From the NCBI GenBank assembly GCA_001600455.1, contig BCKC01000004.1, forward strand, positions 2,232,001-2,296,000: a DNA stretch of 64,000 nt, read 5' to 3'. Shown one piece after another: positions 23,401 through 33,968 of this stretch. A program made the position numbers and the translations under genes. The notes under the pieces were generated by a model. That model searched no databases, was not told the DNA's origin, and saw nothing but the letters and a program-made list of their open reading frames with translations. The stretch is from Endocalyx cinctus (lineage: Eukaryota; Ascomycota; Sordariomycetes; Amphisphaeriales; Apiosporaceae). The first letter of the stretch is position 1; the number at the start of each line of letters is the position of its first letter.

Positions 23401-24435
23401 TAGTATCCGAGAAGTCCTTGGGTCTTGGCTTCGTAAACGCTTCACAAGCCTGTGATACAGTAGGCCGGTATTTTCCGCATTTCCTGAGCCGGAAACTCAA
23501 GTTTGATTGCTGGCTTGGGCGGCGTAACAAATCTTCGTATGTCGAGTAGCCACCGGAATATTTAATCAACAGTACTATATAATCGGATGGAAGCAGGTTC
23601 CATGCCTTGCAAGTCTCTTCGGATAAGCACAGTTCATCGACTTGAACAGATACTGAAGCAATACTGTATTCGCTGGGATTGTTATGATCAAAGCCGCAGA
23701 CCTTCCCTACCCTGAAGCCGGCATTTCGGGCGGAACGGAAATCCCGACGGACCAGTTTCATTGTTGAGAGTGATATCCGCGTGATGGATAGCTCGGGGGT
23801 CGCATCGCCGTCATTGTCAAGGTCAAAATGGTCTTCGAAATCGAAGTCGTTGTCTTCCTCACTTGCATCCACATCGAAGTCGGTCATATCGGTGTCCTCC
23901 GGGTCGGCATCTGTCGAGTCGATGATAGACCGTAAACGACGAGAAACGTGCTTGATCATGTCTTCTACTCGCATACCCATGGTTTCGATCAGGGATTGAT
24001 CAAGTTCTCCGCCTATTTTTCGAGGAACATCGTCATTCGTATATATTAGGAAGCTATTATCATATGGGTATGATGTTAAATCTAGTCGCGATATTAGCTA
24101 GCATTTCTTAAAATACTAGTATCGGTAGTTGACTCGATAATGCATATTATCAGGAAAATTCATGAATGCACATCGAGAGAAACTATGACTTCCCCAATAC
24201 TTCCTACTTCCATTACGTTTGAAGGTACAGAAAAAGGATGAGATGTAAGTTACTTGCCTTGCGGAAGAGCATGGAACTCTGCTAGAGACGTTGGTGATAT
24301 CTGAGGATGATGAAATTTGAATAGCACTTCGTCTTCGGCATCTCCTAGTCTGACATCAACTACGTCTGGTATATTTTTGTCTGCTGCCACGCTGATATCC
24401 GTATGAAAACGGGCACGAGTGTTAGGGCGCGCCAT
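20430..24435 (-). CDS. PARP domain fused to a UBE2Q-like ubiquitin-conjugating (E2) domain
   Basis: Four exons on minus: 24435-24258, 24081-23006, 22876-21698, 21626-20430 (1209 aa). Intron 1 is GC-AG (AAG|GCAAGT) and gives G|AT, keeping frame; introns 2 and 3 have GTAAGT and GTGCGT donors. Residues 1-100 may be an RWD-like fold (inference). A Cys-rich segment crosses exon 2/3 (YCLVCHQR, then YVCGDPLC) and looks zinc-binding. The PARP catalytic region (about 740-880) has WHGSQLGNWHSI (His), then GDGVYFS (Tyr), then SAMSLNEIIN and WIQCRYLFV; where PARP1 has the catalytic Glu, my alignment gives a hydrophobic residue, as in mono-ADP-ribosyl transferases. The C-terminal E2 domain (about 1040-1200) has the active-site Cys in GGAMCMELL and ends in the UBE2Q-like tail. 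The fusion is known in filamentous fungi; its substrates are not known to me. Confidence 0.88.
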
Positions 24436-26365
24436 ACCACTATCGTATATTGATTACCAATAATATGGTAAAACAAAGAAAAAGAAGAAGGAAAGAAAAA
24501 CTAAAAATGAGATCGCTTTATTAGTACATAGACACAATATGGATGTAGGTGGAAAGTACGAGGGGAGCAACTCTAAGGACTATTCATTATAGGGTTTGAA
24601 ATAGGAAATAACAGAAAGCATTTCGTTTCTTCCTAGGGATTTGAGGCAGATACACTCCAGTCTAAATATGGACTTTGAAGTGATATAATATACCATCTCA
24701 ATAAATAACATGTTTGTGAGTGCGAATGAGTGTGAGAATATATAGGAAAAGTTATGTTACCTTGGATTGAGATGAATGTCCACGGGTAGAAGTATGTAAC
24801 ACTAAATATACCCCCGTTCACTGAATGGGATGTGATGCTGATGAAGCCGTGTTGGTGTAATATGCAGTTTGTATGACAAAACGGGAAATCCTGCTTGTCA
24901 ACTAAGTCAGCAAATGAAAATTGCAACCCGATAAACAAATGACCCGTCCGTAGAAAAAGAACTTGTGTCAAGAATCTCAAGTAGATCTGTAAGAACAGGT
25001 TTCGTGGGAAAATGACAATAACGAGTCCATGTTTTTACTAAAATATCCAGGCGTACATATACCGGATTAAAATCCTTGATTTGTGCAATATATGTCTCTT
25101 TTTTTTTTTTTTTTTTTTTTTCAGTTGCTAATTCTTCCAATAGATAACTAGATGAACATATTATACTCACTTGGGTCGAGAAGTTGATGTGATAGGTTTG
25201 GCAGTAAAAGGTAGAGGTGGATAAAGAAGCTAGGAATATGTCAAGTCAAATACGTCTACCCGGTATTATTTGAGGTAGACAATACCTAAACGTCCACTAT
25301 CGGGTAAAGAATAAAGTTGACGAAGATACTTAAAACCTTCACAGATCAGTCTAGAAGAACCAAATTACTTGAGTGTTTGTTATTATTATTATTTTTTAAA
25401 AAAAGAAAAAAGAATCAAAGTGTAGGACAAATAATTATTAGCATATTATCATGTGAGATAGCTCCTAAGTTGAATAACTTAGCAAGTACTGTTCATACCT
25501 CGATGAATGTAACCAGTCAGCCAGTACAATCTATGAATGTGCTGACTTTGGAGTTAATGGTTGCCTCGAAGACACGCTCATTTACTTCAAGTATGAAGTA
25601 CTGAGTGAATAGGTACCTACCAACCTACCTACCTAGGTAAGTACTGTAGGTAGGTAATTGGATACTTTACTTCTTATATTTTCTTTTTTAAGTGTTCGCT
25701 GCCTAAAGTACCCTGCATTTCAGCCTCGAGGTAGCTAGTAAATACTTTAGGTAGTTGATACGCAAACAAGGCGAATAATTCCTATCTAAGTTAAGTCTGT
25801 ATAGACATATACCTACCTAGGTAGGTGAACATTCAACTTAATTAAGTACTTCAGGCAGCTTATTGTTTTATATATATCCATACTCTCTTCTTCTGCTCCC
25901 TGTTAAACAACCCATAATTCAAGTAATTTCTGAATTCAATAGGATAAGGTATTATCTTATCTGACAAACATACTTTCATAGAGAGAGGTATTCAGTATGT
26001 AGGTAAGTAAGTACTTAGATATATGTTTAGGTGTACATGTTCTTGAAGTTCCATATCCGCGGCTATCTAAGCGCGTGGCGGGGTAACCCTTAGTGGGGGC
26101 CGTGGGGCTAAATACCCGTGGACATAAGGCAACAGGCGCACGAGGTTAGTACCTACGTAGGTGTTTTTCCCCTTAGCCTACGGCACGTACCTACACGTAC
26201 CTACCTACCTAGGTAGGTAGGTACCTAGGTACCTTATATCCCTTAAGTACTAAGTGGTAGATACCTAGCTTATCTAAGACAACTACCTAGTGCCCAGGTA
26301 GGGGTCTACCCAATATTTTTCAATTGCATCATTGCCAATTCAACCCCCAAATTAGCAGTAATTGA
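24436..26365. other. 1.9 kb divergent promoter region, palindrome-rich
   Basis: Between the starts of the PARP-E2 gene (minus) and COG5 (plus). Contains a poly-T run near 25099-25121 and dense AGGTACCT/CCTACCTAGGTAGG words from 25605 to 26290, including a perfect 28-bp palindrome at 26197-26224. Short open frames here have no recognisable domain. Confidence 0.6.
26197..26224. repeat. perfect 28-bp palindrome of CCTA/TAGG units
   Basis: Reads GTACCTACCTACCT followed by its exact reverse complement, with no spacer, about 140 bp upstream of the COG5 start codon. Confidence 0.9.
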
Positions 26366-27574
26366 ATGAGCGATAGGAGCCGTGTCATGTCCATGTCATC
26401 TCGGGATACGAAACCGGCTGCCGGCCGCCGGCGACAGAACAGCACCGCGGCAAGCGCATCTCGATCATCGCAATTGGGGCATCAATCGAAATCACAATCA
26501 TCCCAGGCTCCGCAAGAACCTAAATCAGTGCACGTATCCGACCCCTTCTTGCAACCTTTCCTTACCTCGACGTTCGATCCAGCCCAATATCTCAATACGA
26601 CCTTACCTTCCCTGCAGGCCTCTTCCACCGCGATACGATCGAGTAGCGAAGGTGCAGTTCCCTTAGGTGAACTTTCCGCGCAAGCCCAGACGCAGCTCTC
26701 GCAGCTGAATGCCCACACTACCAGACTTACCAACACCCTCACCCAACTCACCGACGATATATTGCGTAGTGGGAGTCGGCTCGCTTATGAAGTAGAACTG
26801 CTGCGTGGTGAGACGTTGAGTCTCTCCGAAGTGCTATGGGAAGGGTTACATGACGATATCGTGAAATTTATACCGGATGGTTTACAAGAGCAGACGGATG
26901 GCAAGCGTACCACCCAGATTTCACAGAGACACATGTCGGTAGCAGGAGCCCCTCCTGCTGCCAATACGGAGCCCATTACGCCGGCGTCCCCTAATAATCA
27001 TGCATCGGCCACTAAAACAGACGATCCTCCCTATATAAGCCAACTGCAGACCTTGACGCTAGTGAGGTCGCGTCTTGATTTGGTCGTCAAGACCTTTGGT
27101 GATGCTATGGAATTCGTCTTCCCACCTTCGGAGTTATCAGTTAGCTCGTCCTTTCTGTCCGTCTCCGCGCCCGAGCCTGGGGCGGAGGCACATAGTACAG
27201 AGGAAAAAGGACAGCAAGTGCTTAAGAAACTCAAAGATGAGATATCCGGGCTAATGAATGGGAGCGAAGATCCGGTTGAGGGCATTGAAAAAGCGGCACG
27301 TCGCATAGAAGAGCTGAAAGAGTTAACGACGGTCTGGAAAGGTACGGCAGAAGAGAAGGGCAGGACTAAATTCATAGACGGTCTAGCCAAGATGGTCGAG
27401 GACAAGCACAGGGAATTGATGCGAGAGATGGAACAAGGCACTCGTAGTAGAGATGTTAAAGCGGATTCGGATCGGAGAGCTGTGGTTGCCTCAGATTCAA
27501 GTGCTACAGATGGTAAGCTCCTATCTGGATATGGCTTGATGAGCCAGCTTCAGAGGTTGCGGGCTGGTCTATGA
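26366..27574 (+). CDS. COG5: Conserved oligomeric Golgi complex subunit 5 (COG5), N-terminal-type
   Basis: Single exon of 402 aa. After a Ser/Gln-rich leader (1-55) comes the segment expected of Cog5: DPFLQPFLTSTFDPAQYLN, then a helical region LSAQAQTQLSQLNAHTTRL and SGSRLAYEVELLRGETLSLS. The rest is helical, with a coiled stretch near 290-370. Cog5 belongs to lobe B of the COG tether, which captures retrograde vesicles at the Golgi. Animal Cog5 is about 800 residues; filamentous-fungal versions of roughly 400 residues are what I recall, so I do not read this as truncated. The start is the ATG at 26366; a second Met nearby (MSMSSRD) is an alternative that would change little. Confidence 0.85.
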   Translation: MSDRSRVMSMSSRDTKPAAGRRRQNSTAASASRSSQLGHQSKSQSSQAPQEPKSVHVSDPFLQPFLTSTFDPAQYLNTTLPSLQASSTAIRSSSEGAVPLGELSAQAQTQLSQLNAHTTRLTNTLTQLTDDILRSGSRLAYEVELLRGETLSLSEVLWEGLHDDIVKFIPDGLQEQTDGKRTTQISQRHMSVAGAPPAANTEPITPASPNNHASATKTDDPPYISQLQTLTLVRSRLDLVVKTFGDAMEFVFPPSELSVSSSFLSVSAPEPGAEAHSTEEKGQQVLKKLKDEISGLMNGSEDPVEGIEKAARRIEELKELTTVWKGTAEEKGRTKFIDGLAKMVEDKHRELMREMEQGTRSRDVKADSDRRAVVASDSSATDGKLLSGYGLMSQLQRLRAGL

Positions 27575-28159
27575 GGATAGTGATTGAGAATTGAAGACAT
27601 GAGAACACATTATTTGACTGCGTGATGATATGTTAATGAGATAAGCTACATGTATATTAGGGATTTGCGTAGTATGTATAAACAAGTAAAGCTTCCTAAA
27701 TTTGAACGGAGTTCTTTGGGAATTGCTGGGATACGACCCCATAACCTTGGTTCTTTTCTCTTTTAGAGGGGACAAAAAAAACCACCAACATCATTTGTTA
27801 AAAGATTCATGAATAGGATTGTCATCATTATTACGTAGAATATGTATTTACTTGAACGGAAGACCATGAATAAAATAGGTTGTCTCTGTAATACGGAGTA
27901 CCTACCTGACAGCCAGACAGCTAGATTAATACTCAGTGGATAACAGTGGCATATTAGAGTAAGATCCACAAATCAATAGCTAGTAAAACCCCACTGAAAT
28001 TCAACAGTAGATAACTATAGCTTCTCCCATTTACATTATAGTAAAAAAAAAACGTTCTGCTTTCATCTTTAGCTAACATTTTCTTGTCAGTATCGAGTCA
28101 TAATTTTGTTCTCTCTCTCTCTATCCCTCTTGAATCGAGGTTCCGTTCAATCGTTGAAG
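27575..28159. other. spacer between COG5 and RPC17
   Basis: 585 bp, AT-rich, holding the COG5 3' flank and the promoter of the next gene, with TACGGAGTA at 27892-27900. No gene seen. Confidence 0.6.
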
Positions 28160-28681
28160 ATGAAAATCCTGGAAGCTCAATCCGCTGTTCTCACCAATGT
28201 GGAAGTATACCAGTTCCTCACCAACCAAGTTAAGGAATATCAAGAGCAAAAGCGGCGTGGCCCAGGCAACTTAGAAACTGTGCGCAAAGAGGTATGTTGA
28301 GAATATATATGTATATTTAGTTATTTAAAGAATCCCAGTTGTAGATAATTAACCAGCGCATATTAGTTATTGCAACATCTTGAATCTGCACCAAACCCTC
28401 TGAGTCAGAAGCCACTTCCATTTGATGTCGGTTCTATCACCACCCTTATGGAGCGGCTTCGGCCATTTCATATGACCAAGGGAGAACTTCTTATGATTAT
28501 GAACCTACGCCCTAATAACATCTGCGCTCTAATGGCTACCATAGAAGCTATGGAGGAACGCTTTACCGAGGAGCAGCAACAGCAAATAATCCAGATCATC
28601 GTCGATGTACTCGGGGATTTTCCACCTTCAGCAGATGAGGGAGAGGAGCAAGGAGAACTCATGGAGGCCGCCGAGGAATAA
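28160..28681 (+). CDS. RPC17: DNA-directed RNA polymerase III subunit C17 (Rpc17/Rpc9)
   Basis: Two exons, 28160-28291 and 28367-28681, joined in phase 0 by a 75-nt GTATGT/TATTAG intron; 148 aa. Start is MKILEAQSAVLTN. The family signature is clear: LTNVEVYQFLTN near the start, then a linker, then the HRDC-like helical domain (TTLMERLRPFHMTKGELLMI, then NLRPNNICALMATIEAMEERF) and an acidic tail. C17 pairs with C25 to form the stalk of RNA polymerase III, which contacts initiation factors at tRNA and 5S promoters in the nucleus. Length fits the yeast subunit (about 160 aa). Its 3' end is only 95 bp from the convergent Rho-like gene, so the 3' untranslated regions probably overlap. Confidence 0.92.
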
Positions 28682-28775
28682 CGTCCGATATTGTTTTTAT
28701 TTGTACGGTTACTATCATTGACCATAATAACCCTAGGACGATACGCAGTCTGCTGTAAACCAGAGATCGTTACTC

Positions 28776-29510
28776 TCACATCATTTCGCAGCCCCCTTCA
28801 CTCTGCCCACCGACGGCGGTGCTCGTATTTACGGCTGTCCTGCAAATTTCTTCAAAAGCGAGCCTTAAAAGTTCACCTGTTACCGCAGAGCACTCGACAT
28901 ACTTATCCACCCTCATTTCCTGCGAAATTCTGTACCCTTCCTGGGGATAAATTATACCGCTAGGATCGGTTTCGGATCTTAAGTCTCTTTTCAGGCCGAC
29001 GACGACGACAGGAATCCGTTCACTGGCTTGAAAGCTTTGATGAAATTCTTTGATCCACTGTGGGAAAGGTGATGGTCAGAAGAAAGGAAAAGGCCGATAA
29101 GAAGAAAGGCAAGGGAGAGCAGAGGATAGGGAAGGCTGACGATCTCTTGCATGTTTACAAGACTTGATCTCTGGCTGATATCATAGCAAATTAGAACCAC
29201 GTCTGGCTCTAACAATCGCCAGTTATCGGGACAGGACGTATCGTAAAATTCAATGCGATAAATTTGCCGTCTATTGTCCAATTCAAATACGAATGGTTGA
29301 TTTATATCTTTCAATATTGGAACCTGGTGCATAATCCCTTCAAGAGCACCACCGCCTCGACTTATGCGACTATTTACATTTATCAGTCACTCCCGTTTAT
29401 TTGTATATGTACTTGGTAGAGGGAGATAGTTATTGAACATACGACAGAAACGTTGTTTTTCCAACATTTGCGTCCCCTAGAAGTAACACTTTGGTTACCG
29501 ATTCGTCCAT
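28776..29510 (-). CDS. Atypical Rho-like small GTPase with CAAX end
   Basis: Three exons on minus: 29510-29443, 29369-29141, 29057-28776 (192 aa); donors GTATGT and GTCAGC. The P-loop GDANVGKT (residues 12-19) is intact. The segment that should be DxxGQ reads YDTSCPDNW, so the G3 glycine and catalytic glutamine are absent. G4 reads LKRDL instead of NKxD/TKxD, and G5 is a good CSAVTG. Also seen: LLEPDVVLICYDISQRSSL, typical of the Rho fold, and a C-terminal CEMM that fits CAAX prenylation, so membrane attachment is expected. Related sequences occur in other Pezizomycotina as far as I recall. With this switch II it may bind GTP but hydrolyse it poorly. Function unknown. Confidence 0.82.
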
Positions 29511-30927
29511 AGCTAAGATTTATGACGATGCAACATTTCTAAAAATCGGTATTTCTATTTTATTTATTTATTAATTATTATTATTATTTTGATGATTTCA
29601 TCTTAGGCCTAAAAATAAAACCTACGCACTGGGCTGCTGGGGGAATAATCAAGATAGCACGTCTTATCGATAAGCGGCGACATTGGAAATAGTTTAAGGG
29701 ACTCAACTGATTCGAGTCCCTTGAAAATATATCAAAAGCAAAAGCCAATATTAAACCATCGAGATTTACCGATGGAGCGAAACGAACTTTAAGGGGTTGG
29801 GAGCGGAAAAAACCAGAAGTGTTTACACTATGATTTTCAGCATAAGAAGTTGGGAAGAATGTCCCAGAACCCGGGTGGTTTCCGAGCGGCGATACGCTAC
29901 AGATCGCTATTCTCTATCTCATAAGATTGTATGTCCCTCTAGAATATGGCGTATTAAACTAAAAATGATTTCAATTACTAAAAGTCTTTATTTATTTTTA
30001 GACAGAGAACTTGATCAATCGAATATCTCATCCGAAATCCTTTTGGAAGAGGATGGGGTATAATAAGGTATTCATTAATAGTTCCCGTTTTGACTAGGGC
30101 TCTCAAGTATATAGACAGACGCAAGAAGACTATGAGCCGGCCACAGTATCAGAGAGGGTCATATGACAACACAACACGGAACATTGCTGTATGATACACT
30201 TACATATGGCTAGGTAGCAATCAGGCCATATCCAGTTACTGACGTAACCATCCTTAAATATGTTAACCGCCCATAGCCTGCCGATGCTTGAGAGAACGAC
30301 GAACCATTGATAGAGTTCACCACCCGAAAGCTTACAGATTTTGCAATCAAATCAATTAATGGGTATAATATACCCTCACCACCGCAATTCTTCTTGCCTG
30401 ATTTATCTAAAACCTCGAGAGCCTGCCTATGTTTGACGCCCGAGGCTGCGGTCGAAGGATATGATTGGATAAGGCTGCATGGAGCCGGCAAGTGAAATAT
30501 CGTAATGGTGGTGATGGTCACAAGGGCCGGGTACGTTTTGGCGAATCATTATTATTCAAAGCTTAGTTATAAAAAGGGACACGATCATTATAGGATTATT
30601 TTCGAGCCGTATATGACAGGTCTTATTTGTTCAGCCGGTGTGGCTTCCATCATGAAACCTCTCTCGGGCAATTGCCTCTTCAGAAATGGTAGCCTTATAA
30701 ATCTGAATTTTGACTGTAAAAAATCAAATCGTAACGTCACATCCATAAATCAGTTGAACTGATATTAGGTGTATATAAGTTGGGTTCGCTCCTCGGCCGT
30801 CTAACGGTCCCTCTCTTTTTTAATATATGTTTAGTTCAAGTTATTATCCTATGCTTGTAGCAATTGCAGCACCGTCTATCACCTACTCAGTAGTCCTTCT
30901 CTCTTTGATAGCTGTCCACTTGCCCAA
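29511..30927. other. 1.4 kb divergent region upstream of the HET gene
   Basis: Between the starts of the Rho-like gene (minus) and the HET gene (plus). Contains a 9-bp perfect hairpin (29696-29722) and three unremarkable open frames in different phases (29797-30063, 30210-30521 minus, 30505-30762). I could not place any of them in a family. Confidence 0.55.
29696..29722. repeat. perfect 9-bp inverted repeat with 9-nt loop
   Basis: AAGGGACTC, loop AACTGATTC, then GAGTCCCTT. A TTT on the left and AAA on the right could extend the stem past one bulged G. Confidence 0.85.
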
Positions 30928-33900
30928 ATGTCACTACCGCACACGTTAGTAATTGGAGGGAAAACGTATTACTCCGCCACCAGAGATGGAGACCAGCACT
31001 CGGATGATGTACAGCTCAACTTGCAACGATTTAACGACAAGAGTCTTTCCGAAATCGAGGAGTACAAGTACACGCCCCTACCTCGAAACGAAAAGAGAAT
31101 TCGTCTTTTAGTCTTGAAGTCAGCTAGCTGGGAGACTTCCCAGATTGACTGTGAACTTATCGAAGCCGATTACGGTAATAAGTTTCATATTCTCACGAAA
31201 CCCCGTACATTTTCGGAGAAGGACGAAAACAAAGAACAGAAAGAAGACGACGAGAACAAGGAACAGCTAGATGCAGAGTTCAAGGAAGTTTCATCCAGAC
31301 AGATCAAATACCAGGCATTATCGTGGCACTGGGGTAATGAGGAGGCGGCGTTCGCTATCAGAATAGAGAAAGATAGCCGAATGTACAAACGATCGGTCAG
31401 GAAGGAACTAGCTTTAGCACTAAGATATCTTCGATGGCCGGACAAGACACGAACTATCTGGATCGACTCAATATGTATCGACCAGGAGAATTACGACGAG
31501 CGAAATCATCAAGTCCAAATGATGTCAAGGATCTACACTCGAGCAGAAGAAGTCCTGGTCTGGCTTGGGAAAGAAGATGACGAGAGTAACATAGCCATCG
31601 ATTTCATCAGGAACGAGATGTTGAAGTTCCAAAACTTCGATACAATTTGTTCAGACAAGACATACGCGCACAAATGGAGAGCTTTATTGATGCTTATGCA
31701 AAGACCTTGGTTCTCACGTCGGTGGATGATTCAGGAGATCACTTTAGGTCAAACTGCGACAGTACTTTGTGGTTCTGCAACGGTCGATTGGAAAGACTTT
31801 GCTGTTGCAGTTGAATTATTCGTTGAAATCGAGAACGCGACACACCGTCTATCCGAGGTCATGCAGAAGGACGAGAAATACCGCCATATTCCTGGCTGGT
31901 TTGACCATGTGTCGGAGCTTGGAGCCAGTCTTTTAGTACAAGCAACTAGTAGAATCTTCCGCACACGGAGCATTCAGGTTTCGAAAGAGGACGAAGGCCT
32001 CATCTTGAGTTACAATCACAGCGTTTTGCGCGAAAAACAGGATCTGAAAGAGAAGAATTACACGATCGATCCGTTGGAGAGACGAAGTTTGCTCAGTCTC
32101 CAACATCTAGTTACCACTATGTATATTTTCGGTACGTCGGAGCCTCGCGACGTGATCTACTCGCTCCTATCGATTGCTCGGGACGCCTCGGCTTCTGCTG
32201 AAGACCCAATAGATCCTGATCCAAATCATGCCTTGCTAAGGAGGACAGGGTTCTCAGCTTTCCTTGAAGAAAAGCCTTTCAACGTGGACTATAGCAGGCC
32301 GTACTCTGACGTGTGCCGTGATTTCGTACAGTTCAGCATTGAACGTGCACATTCAGTGAATCCTGCACAGGCACTCGACATCCTTTGTAGGCCATGGTCT
32401 CTCGAACCCCCGGAAGAAAAGTCAAGCCGGATTAGTAAGGTGTCGAATAGGCCAAGAGAAAAGAAGGCTATCATGCCTTTAAAGAAAGAGTGGACGATCA
32501 AAGATCCTCAAAACAACAAGGTCCGCGACGGTCGTAGTATGAAACAATACTTTGATGATTGCGACAGAAATAAAGACGAATTCAAGCTCAGGAGATTCGA
32601 TCAAGAAATAGATGGGACTGTCGATTCCAACAAGGAGAATGATGACAAAGTATTTCAAGAACTCAAAGACAATAATTTTTTCAAGAGCGATCAGAAGAAT
32701 AATCCTGATAAGGAGGAACGAGACATAGAACTTCCATCCTGGGTGGTCCCAGCAAAACTGGCTCCCTTTGGTTTATTCTACCACGCTGGTTCGGTCGAGA
32801 AGACTGGCCGGGTAAATTCCGACCCCCTTGTGGGCTCTCCTGAAGAGTAAGTCNNTTNTAATTNTTTGTTTTGCAAAAAAAAAAAAAAAAAAAAAAATCA
32901 ATATAACTTATCTGCAAAGAAACAATGGAATGCGTAAGCTAATCCGCATCATTTGGTAGTGGCCGCCAGAATTACACCGCCGCACAGACTCGAGGCTTGG
33001 ACCTCAAGGCTATGAAGTTTCGTAAAAGATCGTTTCTTGGCCATTATAGTCTGTACGTAAAGGGTTTCATTTTCGATGAAGTAGCCGAAATCACAGATGC
33101 CTCACAAGATGGGTTCATTCCCGCGTCATGGATCAAGCTTGGCGATTGGAAATCTACTGAATCCAATGATCCACCCGACGAGTTCTGGAGGACTCTTGTT
33201 GCCGATCGAGGAAAAGATAACCGGAATCCTCCTTACTATTTTGCCAGAGCGTGCAGGGAGTCGGCCATCAAAGGAGGTTTGCGAAGCGGCGGCATCAACA
33301 CAATGGCATTGATCAACAACGAACAAAACTCAATCATTGCCGAATTTTGTCGTCGAGTACAGGCTGTGATATGGAATCGTCGTCTATTCAAAACAGAAAA
33401 ACTGAAGATCTTAGGACTCGGGCCAAGTAATGTTGAGAAAGGGGATAAGGTTGGGATTATATACGGCTGTACCGTACCCGTCATTCTAAGGAAAAATCCG
33501 AAAAAGGATGAAGATATACCTCGAGAAAATATAGAGGATGCGATTGAAACTCTCAAGGTGCTTGTTAGACAAAGCCGAGAGAATAGGGAGCGCAAACTGT
33601 ATTATATGAAGAAGGGGAAACGATTGGATAAAGATTCGAAATATGCTATGGGAGTGGTGAATGACGAACTTAAGGAAGAAAAAATGGCGAAGAATGCGAA
33701 GAAAGAGAGAGAAGGAGAGAGAGAAGGGGAGGGAGCAGGGGAGGGAGCAGGGGAGGGAGCAGGAGAGGGAGCAGGAGAGGAAAACGTAAACGACCAGTTC
33801 AAAAATACGTCGCCGATGATGACAAACCAAGAGAAGGCAAACGAGGACGACCTGAAACATTTTTATTCCCTTGTTGGCGATAGTTATATTCACAGTATGA

Positions 33901-33968
33901 TGGATGGCGAAGCGCTTCGACGGAAGTTTTATATGGACCACGCTGATCATACATTTGAAATTAGGTAA
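30928..33968 (+). CDS. HET-domain (heterokaryon incompatibility) protein
   Basis: Two exons, 30928-32846 and 32960-33968, joined GA|T in frame across a 113-nt intron with a GTAAGT donor; 975 aa. The intron contains ambiguous bases and a poly-A run, so that junction is slightly less certain. The HET domain spans about residues 125-290: YQALSWHWGNEE, then IWIDSICIDQENYDERNHQV, SRIYTRAEEVLVWLG and FSRRWMIQEI. Further blocks usual in large HET proteins follow (EPRDVIYSLLSIA, then FNVDYSRPYSDVCRDF). The C-terminal part carries SLYVKGFIFDEVAEI and a short GEGA repeat. HET domains trigger cell death when genetically different hyphae fuse, but most members have no demonstrated allorecognition role. 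No NACHT, STAND or lipase partner gene lies beside it. Confidence 0.86.
32850..32896. other. ambiguous bases and poly-A inside the HET intron
   Basis: Scattered N at 32854-32864 followed by a poly-A run of about 20. Mark of a poorly resolved homopolymer in the assembly; it does not touch the splice sites. Confidence 0.85.
33715..33782 (+). repeat. 12-bp coding minisatellite (Gly-Glu-Gly-Ala)
   Basis: Tandem GGAGCAGGGGAG-like units encode GEGA repeated about four times within the HET protein, preceded by a REGEREGE stretch. In frame, so copy number can vary without frameshift. Confidence 0.85.

Noticed and set aside
29797..30762. Several open frames of 60-100 codons upstream of the HET gene
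   Set aside because: They are in different phases and strands, have no recognisable domain and no joining splice sites; treated as chance.
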